A stretch of 64,000 bases of DNA from Polyporus tsugae. Taxonomy: Eukaryota > Basidiomycota > Agaricomycetes > Polyporales > Polyporaceae. The notes beneath the pieces are model-generated. The model ran no database searches, was not told where the DNA came from, and saw only the letters and a list, made by a program, of their open reading frames with translations. A program made the position numbers and the translations under genes. This document shows positions 31,851 through 43,244 of this stretch, one piece after another. The stretch covers positions 1,736,001 to 1,800,000 of the forward strand of contig JAHRBS010000003.1 of NCBI GenBank assembly GCA_024305745.1, written 5' to 3'. Position 1 is the stretch's first letter. Each line of letters starts with the position of its first letter.

Positions 31851-34800
31851 CTAGACTTGGTTGAACTGCGCGAACAAGACGTTCCACGATGCATGCGGAT
31901 CAGACGTATGCACATGCCCCTCCGGGTGTACCTGAGGCTGCGAGATGTATTGGTGGGAATGGCTGGCCATGGCCTGTGTATGTCCCAGGTGCTCGTACCC
32001 GTGGACGTATTGCACCGGCTCCATGTTCATCGCCATGCTTTGCATCTGCAAATAGGGATGGTCGTCTTGAACATGTGGCTGCGGTTGTGGTTGTGGATGT
32101 TGCCAGCCGTTCATTTCTTGAGGGGGGTATGCATAACCATACATATCTGCCGCCGCGACGTACCCACTGTTCCACTGCGTGTTCTCTGCTTGAATCGGAG
32201 AGGTGGGCTCGGGGGCGGAAGGCGGGGTCTCGGGAGACATGTGCGATGCTGCAGCGGACTGGTCTATAGGACTCATGGAATGTGTCGACGATGGTTGCGG
32301 GGACGATGGTTGGGAGTTGGATCCGGGCGACCTCCTAGAAATAAGTCTGGTCTTCCCGCCGAGCGCAGCGAGCTCATCGTCTTCCTCCTTCACCATATGG
32401 TTGTCCGTTGAGCTCTGTGATGTAGAAGCAGAGATAGGGCCAGTGTTCATGGATTGCTTTGCGGCTAACGCCCTAGCCTTGAGCTTGCGCAAGACAGGCT
32501 GCGATACGTTCTTAGATGTATTGATCCTCAAGGAGGATATGTATCACTCACTAGAACCTTGGCCGCCCGTGCGTTTCGAGAGACCTGATCAAAGAGGTTC
32601 AGGGCCGAGTCGAGATTGGATAGTGCGGAGGGTGCGAGCGCCATATTTGGGCACTTCGTCGCGATGGAGCCCAAAACGATCTAAGGTGACTTTAGCGAGT
32701 TGAAAGCGGGCCGATAGATAAGAAGCATACCGAGCAAGAGAATACGTGAGTAAATAGGAACCACATGCGCTCCGTCAAGCCAGGATGTTGAGAGTACAAA
32801 CTCCTAATGAGCCCAACGAACGAGCAAGCACTGTTATACGCAGCCAACACAGACGGCGCGTACTTGCTGCCGAGCGGATCGCCGGGATGGTCCTCTAGAG
32901 CCTTCGCAAAGAAGCCACGGTGCAAGTAAAACAACGCTAAAGGACTTGAATCAGCCAGCGTTGGTGACAGGCGGCGTAACACGTACAAATCTCCTTGATG
33001 GCAAAGGCAATATACCGCTGCATCGTGAGTTCGACGGGTGGCGGGATATGCGGACCTTCCATGGATGCTCCACCGAAACCAGGAACACGTAGTGAAGGTG
33101 GAATATAGAAATCGCGCACTCTTTTGTCGAGTTCACTAACGGTATGATAGCGGGGAACTTTTGCGCCGAATGCTTGCTCGTGAACGACGCTGAGGCATTT
33201 TGAGGAGAAACGATGCTTCCAGGCTGCGACTACGGCGAAGAGACGCGAATAAATGGGCCAAGGGGATACGGACGATCAGTAATACGTTCGCGGTTTAGTA
33301 CGTCAACTGAGTGCAATTACGAAGGCGATACGGTAGGACGTACAGCTCATCTCATACTCTCCTTGATCATTCTTTGTGGGTTCCTCTGGAATCTGGCAGT
33401 CGACAAACGACATTGCAAAGGAAGGTGGCCGGCCATACGTTAAGCTCTAACGGCAGAAGGTGAATACTTTCAGTTATGATCGACGAAAGACCCACACACC
33501 TGCCATGAGTCGTAGGTATAGAGCTCGTAGAAGAGCGAACGCCGCCTAAAAGTCTCCCTCGGATCCAAATTCCACTGGCCACTGTCGCGGTCTGAAAATT
33601 TTCGGGGCCATGAACAATGGTTGAGAAGAATAGCGGACGAAGAATCATAGAAAAGAATCTTACGGAGACCCAGCTAGCGGCGCAAACAATCAGTCTCTGC
33701 CGAAAGAGATCTTCGATCAAGGGACTCACGCTTTGAGCGAGTTTCACAGCGAGGCCCATCAGGGCCCACCGAGGGCCCTCCACGAAGGAGAGGAACATGT
33801 AGTGGCACATGAGGATCTACTCACGTGAGATGAGCAAGGATCCGTGGACATCGGCGCGAAGCCAGAAAGGTGACAGGCCGCTCTTGAGGCAGGAACTATA
33901 AAGATACGCACCAACGCCTGAATGGCGGGGATTGATTGGGACTCCAGGATGGAATCCAAACTGAGGACCGCCCGGCCAAGCTGGTAGTAGCGCGTCGCGT
34001 CTGTGGACAAGGACGGCCTGTCAAGGTCGAGGAGGGCCCCAAGTGCGAGAACCAGGCAGAAGACTGCCAGGCGGTGCGAGTCCTTGGGAGCCGGCTCGGT
34101 CTCCATTCGCTGGTCGTAGATTCGGGAGAAGATGGTATCTTCGAATTCTGCTTCTGGAATGGGAGTGTACCTACAGCGTGTAGGGTGGATTAGCCAGAAG
34201 CGTTCGGCGAATAAGGAATAGATCGGATGATGTGACGTACATCCACGCAGCGTGTCTGTAGTAAATTGTGACCAGTTCACGGGCTTTCGCTTGATCGGGA
34301 AGGGAGGCCAACACGGTCTCGCGGATGCCGACTGCTGTCTCGCTAACCGCGGTATAAAAAGGGAAGGTATGGCTGAGCCAAGGTATTTCTGCTGGCAGCT
34401 GCATTTGAGGGCTATCCTCCTCATCGTCACTGCCTGCTTCTTGCTACACAGCCAACCACGAATTCTAAGCCTACGAACTGTATCTACGTTTTGATAGGCG
34501 ACGCACCTGCAACAAGTACTGCAAGAACAGAGGTCATTGTCAGCAAACGGCCGGAGGGAAACGATCATCGGAGCAGCATACCCAAGCATTGGCCATCCCG
34601 CCGAAGAATTGTGTGTGGCCAGACTCGGAGATGGATCTAAACACGGGGTAATCGAAATTAGGCGAGGAGGCTGAAAGATCGGCATGACGAAGATTTACAG
34701 TGAGCCAACATTGATGGACTCAACAACCTCATGTTCTTGCTCCTGGGTCTGTTCCTCTGGCGACTCCCTCTCAAGCGGTCGCTTCAAGGCGCGGAGCTCA

Positions 34801-35379
34801 TCGGACAGAAGAGGATGAACTTCACGTGAGAGATTCGAATGGGCTCCTTCGAGCGCATCTTCGAGCGCACGGACACGGTTGGCCAGAATTGTAATTTTGT
34901 CGTGGAGTGCTTCGGTGTTGGCGAGCACAAACCTAATAGAAATTGGCATCAGAGGATCCTGGCGACTGCGGAGCTGACGATATGTGTTTGGCACAGTCCT
35001 ACCTGTTACCCTTGCCTGTGGTGAGGGACCCTGTTGGATGTCGGATTGTTGGTGGATTAACATGGAGTCGCCGGTGTTCAAGCCCGCTATGACGAACGCA
35101 CCATCAGGGCATATGGCGGCACAGCCTTTCTTGACGCAGCTTGCGCAGGGGAAGACGCGTGAACATCTTTGTGTTCGTCCATTTAGCCTCGCCGAACGGT
35201 CTCACGTTCTTCCGAACTGTACGCACCTTAGTTTGAGGCTGGAGATGTGGAGGAGTGACCGTCGGATAAATATTACGCGGCGCTCGAAACTCCGAAAGGG
35301 CGCACCGTCGACATTCAGCACATGACAGGGTGGCGTTCCGCCTCTTGTTCTTGGCGGTGAGCTGGCTGTTGCTGGACAT
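31851..35379 (-). CDS. Zn2Cys6 fungal-specific transcription factor A
   Basis: The start at 35379 (MSSNSQLTAKNKRR) leads to the zinc cluster LSCAECRRLKLRCSRVFPCA, then SCVKKGCAAICPDG, which is assembled across two introns. Next come GSLTTGKGNRFVLANTEALH, a leucine-rich coiled coil (ILANRVRALEDALEG), and the fungal-specific TF domain with YYRHAAWMYTPIPEAEF, HRLAVFCLVLALGALLDLDR, the core motif SLTYGRPPSF, HRFSSKCLSVVHEQAFGAK, and FYLHRGFFAKALEDHPGDPL. The last exons give KTRLISRRSPGSNSQPSSPQ and a His/Gln/Tyr/Met-rich tail ending SWNVLFAQFNQV, probably an activation region. It is nuclear by family. The target genes are unknown. It closely resembles factor B at 55450-58900 over the whole length, including intron positions, and is clearly its paralogue. 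Confidence 0.92.
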
Positions 35380-35753
35380 TCGCGACTGGAAGACTGTAGA
35401 GGGCTGGTGAGAGGGAGGGGAGAGAAGGATTGGATGCGGGATAGGAGGATGAGAGAGCAGGCGGCGCGTGAAGCTGGGTGGACGGGAAGCGGCGGCGGAC
35501 GTACTCACGGCTGTCGAGCAGACACAGCTTATACACTCTTTCGGCGCGATACTCTCAGAGTGCTCCCGGTGCCCCCCTCTCTGCTTCATGATCACCTCCT
35601 CCCCCTCGCCCCATCCACATCATGATCAGCCGGCCGTAGAGCCCTCCCCTGCCATCACCCCGGCGTTGGGAGAGCCCCGCACTATACGCTTCGCAGAAAG
35701 GAAAGCATCATTGGCAGACCACAGCTGGATCCTCGTATTCTAAATCTAACCAG
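35380..35753. promoter_or_regulatory. factor A promoter and BFR2 3' flank
   Basis: This 374-bp stretch contains the factor A promoter. Its minus strand is pyrimidine-rich just upstream of the start at 35379. No specific site was recognised. Confidence 0.4.
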
Positions 35754-37642
35754 CTACGTCTGCAACAATGACGAGAACAGGCCATCAATCTGCGCCTCGT
35801 GCCACTCTCCTCCCACGACCGGCACAGGCACCATAAAGTTTTGCAGCTTCGCGTGCACTTCATACCGCAGCTTCCGTCCCTTACTCGCCTTGGTGTCCAC
35901 CGTCTTTTTCCGTTTTGCCTTCCGCTCCCTCTGCTGGATCAGCCATTGCGCCTCACCCGCCTGCCCATCACTGCCCCCTCGCCCCGAAATTACGTCTCGG
36001 AGGAGCTGTTGGTAGTAGTCCGTGTCGTCGAAGACGTCCACGTCCGTCTGCTCTTCCCCCTCCGCTTCTCCTTCGTCGATCGGCGCCGGTGAGCCTTGGC
36101 CGATGCGAGTATGCTTGTCCTTCCGTTTCCGTGTACGATCGAGCAGCTTTCTCCCGTCTGACCTCAGGACGTTGTCGATTAAGCTCACGACGCCAATCTG
36201 GCTCGACTTGCCGTCCCGCATGAACGAACCGCGGTTGTTGGGGAGAAGAACGTTCGGGGCGACCGCTTGTACCTTCGCAGACCATTTCGAGAGTGTGTCC
36301 ACCAGCCATGGATGATAGTCCGCCTCGAGCGCAGATGCTGACGCTGAGAGTTCTTCCATCATCGTCCCATACGAACCAACAGGATCTTGGTCTGATGCAG
36401 CATCGAGTCGTCGCCGTTTGCTTGGCGGCACTTCGGTCGCCTCGTTGAGATGCAAGAGATCCTATGTATATGAATGGGATATGAACATGTATTCGCAGGA
36501 GCCCGTGGAATGAAGGGACAGGATATGTCATCACGTACCCATTGGAGAGTAAACATTTCTTCAGTGAGGCCGCCAGCCACGTCCCGCAGGTTCTCCAACG
36601 CCTCACGTGCAGCCGGGTGCGAGGCATACCGCGCTAACTCGCCGGGCTGGTTCAGGATGTGAGTACGAGGGCTTGAGCGGTCCAGGAGGACGTCGCATGT
36701 ACATACGAGTGGGAGCCGATTGGCAGCAATCACGGCCTTTTGCAATTGAATACGGGCATCCAGCAACGTGTCCCACAAAGCCTGGAACAGTTTGAATCCA
36801 GTGACGGTGTATCATCTGAGAATGCCGTTGGCTTGCGCAGTTCAAACGCGAAGACTCACAATCTGACGTGACACGGCCTTTCCTTTTCTCTTGTCTGCCT
36901 CGTGGGTTATGCGAAGATTGGACGCGATATCGCCTTCGGGCAGGGATCCGTCAGTTGGCGCCAGGCCAACGAGATCGATGTGGGTGGGCGGCGAAGTGGT
37001 CGGATCGTCTTGTTTGGAAGCTGCCGTACGGGGCTGGGACGTTTCGTCCTCGGATCCGGACTCGGACTCGTCTTGAGAATGACCTGCCTCGTGCGGGGTA
37101 GATGACTCTTCACCTCCAGCACCACCCTCGCTCGTGTTTTCGATGTCTTCTTCGCCTTGACCGACTTCGTCTTCCGAGGCTTCTTGTGGCTCTGGGTCGT
37201 CGTCTTGGGATAGTTGCTTGCGACTTGTGCGGACGCTGTCGTATTTTGGATCGCCCACGCTTTCGTGCAGTTTACGCAGTGTAGAGGGCCTGGAGGGAAA
37301 TCAGCAATGGGTACGGAGTGGCTGAAGGACAGATGGGAGGGGGAGGGCTAGCGTAAAGCACTCACGCGACATCAATGTAGTGTTCCCTAGCAGCGGAGTG
37401 ATCGATAGACCATCGATGTTCGGAGGCATCATTTCCTGCGAAAGCGTCCTCAGGGTCGAGGTCTGGTGATCAGGAAGGTCAGGCGGGACTCACATGAGGA
37501 GAGGAGGACTTGGAAGGCACGCACCAACGGGAGCTGGTTGCGAGAGTTGGGCGAGCTGGTCCTTCAAGGACAGGACTGGTCGAAAGGTTGGGTTATATGG
37601 GGATATGTCGCGAGAACGGGGAGAAAACATACGAGCAGGCAT
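35754..37642 (-). CDS. BFR2: BFR2/AATF ribosome-biogenesis factor
   Basis: The start at 37642 (MPARMFSPRSRD) opens a short first exon with SLKDQLAQLSQPAP, followed by an acidic Ser/Glu-rich stretch (EDEVGQGEEDIENTSEG), the AATF leucine-zipper-like domain (DTLLDARIQLQKAVIAANRL) and the C-terminal TRAUB domain (SKGRKLRYEVHAKLQNFMVP, then EWHEAQIDGLFSSLL). A basic KRRRLD and RTRKRKDKH suit a nucleolar protein. In yeast Bfr2 is an SSU-processome component needed for early pre-18S rRNA cleavage. Six or so exons. It diverges from the IFH1-like gene across about 620 bp. Confidence 0.94.
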
Positions 37643-38262
37643 GGTAAGCCGGGACTCGGGAGGGGCTGGGGGTAGTGTTGTGCTGCAGGACAAGTGTAAG
37701 ATATTTAATTTGCACGGGTGGACGAGGATGTGCCGGTGATGGGATGGGAGAGAAAGGCAGGAGGGAGACAGGCGGATGGGCCAGACGCCCGGTGAGGAAA
37801 AGTTGAGAGCGCGGCTCAGGACTTGGTCCAGCCTTCTCACCGAGGCCCCATACGCTTCGACCCCGTCGCACACGCCCTCGCTGCCATCCTGGATTTATCT
37901 CCATCGAACAGATGCCCACTCGCCCAGCATGCCAAAGAAGACCTTTGCTCAACGCGGTGAGTCCTGCTCTGAATCTTTTCGCCGCCATCATTTTCGTTCC
38001 TGTTGCACTCCCTCATCACCCGACGCCCGAAACCGTTGTCCGACTCTCCCTTCCGGGTCCTTCGTCCCGACCCTGCCTCGGTCAATGCCTCGTGTGCCGT
38101 CGCCTTGTCCTCCGCCATTCTTTTTTCTCGCCGAGATCGTCCTCGGTACCTTGACCTTCTACCCTTCTCCTGCCTTCGCTGCCTGTTCATCAACCAAGTA
38201 ACCGTTCATACTCAACATCTACCCTCCATCCTTCTGCAGATCCCCAGAAAAAGCAGGTTTCA
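37643..38262. promoter_or_regulatory. divergent promoter of BFR2 and IFH1-like gene
   Basis: This 620-bp region lies between two starts pointing apart. The plus strand from about 37850 is pyrimidine-rich toward the start at 38263. If the plus-strand gene is IFH1-like, both genes belong to the ribosome-production regulon, which would make shared control plausible. That is inference. Confidence 0.45.
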
Positions 38263-41023
38263 ATGTCGCGTCCTCATGCCAATATCATAAACAGTGCCGC
38301 TCCCAGGGTTCTCGCACACCGCAGTCCTCTCCAGGACGACGACGACTTGGACCTCGACGACATCTGCCCCGTCTGCGAGAGCGAGTGCACGTGCCGCAAA
38401 AAGCCATCCGCCCCCTCCACCTCCTCCGTGCCGACGCCTACTGCGTCCTCTTCGATTTCCTCAGCTCTATCCGATGGCCATCTCCCATCGACTGCCGGGA
38501 AGCGTCCGCTCAAGATCAAGCTGACGTTACCCCCAAATCTCAAGTCTCGCAAGCCGCTCGAGACTCACTCTTCTTCCCGCTCAGACGCCCGTCCCGGGAC
38601 CGCCGCCCATGGTGCGGGTCCGTCCTCGAGAAACGTCCCGCCCGCCCCCAGGCGGCGGGGCCGTCCACCGAAAGCTCTCGCCGCCAAGCACAACCCAAAG
38701 AAGAAGGCGGCCGCGGACGACATGGAATACAAGGCCAGAGGCACGACCGGCACCTCGGCCATCGTCCGCAAGACATATCAACCTCCAGTCCCGGTTGCAA
38801 GTACGTCTTCTGCCGATCTTAGCGACAGCACCCTCTCGGACTTTCCTACCTTCGTCCCCGCTGCGAGCGAGTCGACACACTCGAGCTCGTCCGAATCGTC
38901 CGACTCCTCGATCGACTCGGACTCGGATGGCGACCGTTTTGTCATGCGCAACGAGGGCGAGCGGCACTCGACCAAGCTTCTCCCGAGCCATGTGGGTCAC
39001 AAGAAGCGCGAGAGGATCGGTGGCAACAGGTGGGAGATCAAACCTCGAAAAAAGTCTGTCGGTGCAGGCGAGGAGGAAGAGGAGGAGAGTTCGACCGAGA
39101 GTGGTCAGTCTTCGGACGATTCCTCGGAAGATGGCGATGACGAAAATGAGGAAGACGAAGATGAAGCGGATGTCGAGGTGGACGTGGAGGGGGGAGGATT
39201 GCTGGCGGATGGCGATGTGGATTTGGACGACGGAGGCGAAGAGACCCATGGTCGAATCGGAGTATCTTTCCCGGACAACGGCTGGAGCGATGACGAGGAG
39301 TCTTCGTTCGATGCCGATGTCTTTTTCGCGAACCTCGACTCGGATTCTGGCGGATCCTCTCCGGAGACGCATTTCGCCGCCTTGCACCCCTTCGGGAATG
39401 CAGGAGACCGGGAGCCTGCGGGCGCGTTCTCGGCCGAGGAGGAGGATGCGTTATTGCTGATGGATATCGACCCATCAGTGCAGCTTCGTCGAGGACACGG
39501 CGAGCTCGAGATTGGGGTCGATATCGATAACCTTGCCTTCGGTTGGGGTGGACAGCTTCTTTTCTCGCATTCAAGTGACGGGCCTCACGACGGGTTAGGA
39601 CTCTCGTTCAGTCTTGACACCGCTGACGAGGACGAGGAGATGGCTTATGCCTCTGGCTCGGAGGCTACGGTTTCATGGGAGGGTTCGGGAACGGTCATCT
39701 TACAAGAGAGCGACGGTGACACGACCGAGGACGAACTCGTCGACTCAGATGGTCTCCCTAACCCCCGTGCTATGATGCTGTTTAAGTGGCCGAGCACTAT
39801 CTCTGCGATCAATCCCCTCTCGACGCTGAGCCCGTCCTCGTTCTCGGACCCTCCGCCGAATGCGACTCCGAGCACCCGCATCGCGCTTGCATCTATTTCC
39901 GCCCAACGCCGATCGCCCCCACCTACTCCTAGTCCCGCCGACATTCTCGCGGGTCGCCTTTACATGGACGACCTAGATGACATCGAGATGGAGAAGTTGG
40001 ACAAGCAGAGGTGCACTCCAAGAAGGCGACGAGGAAGCGGTGTGCCGATCATGGGAGAGTTCACCGTTGAGGATGGTCAGGCAGCCAGGAAGGCGGCGGT
40101 CGTCGCTGCTGGATATGAAGTCCCCAGTTTCTATCGACGGCCAGTACGTGTGCCAAAGCCCGAACCCTCGGAAGAAATGACACCAGTTGAGGTGCGTTCA
40201 TGGGCGTTGCTATATGCCGTACCACCCCTAATATATGAGCATGTTTGTTCCACAGGACACAGACATGTCTGCTGTGGTATCTCGACCGATAGCGGACACT
40301 TCGGAGGGCAACCTTCGAGAACCGTCTCAACAGTCTTACGCCTCCGACGGTACGACCGAAGCCATCGACCTCGATGACGTGCTCGACTCGTCTTTCCTCG
40401 ACACTGAGCTGTCCACTCAAGATTGCGAGACTGATATTACAGACTCTCAGTCACAGTCCAGCCCAACGAAGCTCGGTACTAGTACCCACTTGCACAACCT
40501 TTCGAGGTGGGATCGCGTCCCCATGGCAACATTCCGCCGCACTCGCGAAAGTGCGACCGCTTCTGGTGTTGACGGAGCTGCTTCGGATAGTGGCCTTAAC
40601 GCTCTCCAGTATCACAGCGGTATCGGCTCTATGATGGGCGGGATGTCTCTGTTTACCCCTCCGCGTCCGCTTGGGCTTGACAAGATGTCCCGTGCATCGG
40701 CGCGCAAGAAGAAAGGGCGCCATTCGTACAACTCGTCACCTACCCTCCTCCCTTCGCGTGATGGCGTGCTTGGGTCTCCGTTCGTGCCTACGGCTGGCCC
40801 CTCTCATCAAGGGTACACGAACAAGACCAAGAAGGAGTTGAAGAAAGAGAAGGCCATGATGAAGAGGAAGATGACCACCAAGACGTCGCAGAACCGGTAC
40901 CATCAGCCTTATCGCGCCCAGCACCATCACCATCCGAATCACAAAAGTAGGGCGACAAACGCGGTGCAGCGCACGGGCTTCTCGTCTGGCGCGAGCTCAT
41001 CCATTCCTTCCCTTACCATATAG
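38263..41023 (+). CDS. acidic AT-hook nuclear protein, IFH1/CRF1-like
   Basis: Two exons (38263-40191 and 40256-41023) give about 898 residues. Near the N-terminus an acidic DDDDLDLDDICPVCESECTC holds a CPVC-x3-CTC cysteine cluster. It is followed by Ser/Thr/Pro-rich sequence, LKIKLTLPPNLKS, an AT-hook (RRRGRPPK), a long Asp/Glu/Ser-rich stretch (about residues 190-330) and a phenylalanine/aspartate segment (FDADVFFANLDSDSG). The second exon contains SRWDRVPMATFRRTR, reminiscent of the W-x-x-VP-x-x-x-FR motif of yeast Ifh1, and a basic lysine-rich stretch near the C-terminus. Ifh1 is the Fhl1-bound coactivator of ribosomal-protein genes under TOR control. The similarity is in layout and short motifs only; it could be another acidic chromatin protein. 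Confidence 0.45.
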
Positions 41024-41734
41024 TTGATGTCCTTGCCTTCGCCGAGAAGCGCTATCACTCCCGTACCCTGACCAGACTCCATTCCTCTCACTTCCTCTCG
41101 CTCCATGAACCTGTCCACAGCATCTGTTTCTCGTCACCGTCCGAAGCAGTCCCCACGCATTAACTTAACGTATGACAAAAAGCATTGGCGCCTCGTGTAT
41201 TTGCTTTGTTCAGTGTTACCTTGTGCTGATAGCCACTATCCATTCTCCTTCGTTCAGTCAGTCATCGCGCAGTTTCCCTGTACAACTACCCTAGTTTTCA
41301 GTCGTCACACCATCGCTCTCTCCCCCCGATCTTCGATTCAGAGTCCCTTCAACAAGCCTTTTCATGCTATCTGTCCCTCCATGACCATCCACCGTCCACC
41401 GTTCTCATCTTGGGTCAAACGCCGCCGCGAAGACTTCCGGTATAGCTCGCACAATGTATGTAGTGTGTACGAGGAATGGCATGAACATGTTCAGAGCTCT
41501 TTGAGTGCGTAATTGGGGATGGATGGTGGGATGGGAAGATTCGAACGGGGTGCAAGTTGTTGGACGCGGTAGACGACTTCACGTGTCCTGTCTTGGACTC
41601 AAACTCGAACGTTGACAGCCCGCTTGCTCCTGCCCACCTCGTCCTTCCGTCCATACACTCCTTCCCGTTGTCTCTCTAATCATCTCCTCCGTCGGGGACC
41701 GGCATACGAAGCGCATAGGCGGTGCGAACGCTTC
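41024..41734. promoter_or_regulatory. RHO3 promoter region
   Basis: These 711 bp follow the end of the IFH1-like gene and precede RHO3, both on the plus strand. They are pyrimidine-rich on the plus strand around 41080-41410 and 41620-41690. No coding frame is supported. Confidence 0.4.
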
Positions 41735-42910
41735 ATGGCCAAGTACAAGAAGTCGGGCATGACGCCACCGTTTGGCCGTCAGCGGGCTGTATGTTTCGTC
41801 TCTCCTGGCATGTCCCTCCCGGAGAATTCAGTCTCTCGTCCGTTCTTCAGGTTCAACGGAAGGTGGTTGTATGTGGTGACGGGGCGTGCGGTGAGTCCTA
41901 TGATGGCTGTCTTTGGAATGGAGGGGTGATGTATGAAGGGCTGCAGGCAAAACGTCCCTCCTTAATGTCTTCACTCGTGGTTGGTTCTCCGCCGTCTAGT
42001 AAGTCTCTCCACTCTTGTTCATTCTGTTATCGTGTGAGTAACCATTGCTCGGCCCAGCGAGCCTACGGTATTCGAGAACTATGTCCACGACTTGTACGTC
42101 GATGATCAATTGGTGGAACTCAGCTTATGGGACACTGCCGGTACGTCCGCATCTATGATGCCTCGCTGCTCCCCACGTTATGCATAGATTCATCCCCATC
42201 TTCATTTTGATGTAGGCCAGGAAGAATTCGATCGGCTGCGTTCGTTAAGCTACGCAGAGACCCATGTCATCATGTTGTGTTTCTCAGTACGTCCACATGG
42301 TTTGGACATCCTTCCCTGCAAGACAAGCAATAGTTGAACTTTACTCGTTAGGTTGACAACCCCACGTCGCTGGAGAATGTTGAAGGCAAGGTACGTTACT
42401 AGGTTTTCTGCTAAGTGCTCTGAGCTAAACGGTGGTAGTGGATACCGGAAATACTCGAGTACTGTCCTGGAGTGAAGGTACGTAGTTTTGCCTCTGACGA
42501 TGTATGTCATCAGCTCATGTCGAAGCTCCAGCTCGTTCTCGTTGGTATGCCCAACCTTTTAGCTATGGTTTCCCAGAAAGCCCACCCAGACTCATCCAAC
42601 AGCGCTCAAGTGTGACCTACGGGAGGATCAAGAGACCCAGAGGCGGTTAGCCCGATATAACATGCACACGGTACAATATGAGGAGGGCCTTGCCGTTGCC
42701 CGCCGCATACGGGCATCTAGATATTTAGGTGCGCATTGTGTAGCTGTGTTCTATGCGACGGTCTGTTTAACCTCCAGGACAGAATGCAGTGCAAAGCACA
42801 ATCGTGGGGTCAATGAGGTCTTTCACGAATCTGCACGGGTGTCTCTCAGTACGCGAGCTAAAGGCTCTGGAAGCTACGGGAGCGGGCGAAGTGGCTGCAT
42901 CATTGGATAG
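41735..42910 (+). CDS. RHO3: Rho3-type small GTPase
   Basis: Several short exons give a Rho protein of about 205 residues: [18 protein letters not shown], then [20 protein letters not shown] (P-loop), [12 protein letters not shown] (effector region), [20 protein letters not shown] (switch II), [33 protein letters not shown] (Rho3-like KCDL in place of TKxD) and [16 protein letters not shown]. Rho3 directs polarised exocytosis and actin organisation at growth tips through formins and the exocyst. The C-terminus reads SGRSGCIIG followed by TAG, so the CaaX box is CIIG. The last residue is unusual for either prenyltransferase. The first exon ends at 41788 before GTATGT. Confidence 0.95.
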
Positions 42911-43244
42911 TTTACCCTCGTCGTTCGCGTTTCCGGTGCCGTGCTGCGTCATCTGTATCCTTGCTCTCCGTCACATCTTCATACCACTACACTTCTACAT
43001 ACACTTAATACTATACACCCTCAGTAATCACTTGATCCCGACACACATGACAAACCGGATGTATTTCATGTATATGTTTGTAAAGAAGCTGATCGCGTCG
43101 TACGATACATGTAACTCCGAGGAACTCCGAGGAACTTCAAAAGTAGGTGAGAGAAAAACATGAGATGACATTAACGAAAGCTAAAACATGTATGCACGAA
43201 TTACGGAAGGTCCGGAATATACAACTATGTTGACAGCAGCTATT
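42911..43244. other. convergent intergenic region
   Basis: This lies between the RHO3 stop and the clathrin stop. A small direct repeat (CTCCGAGGAA, twice) is at about 43114-43133. Nothing else is seen. Confidence 0.4.
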
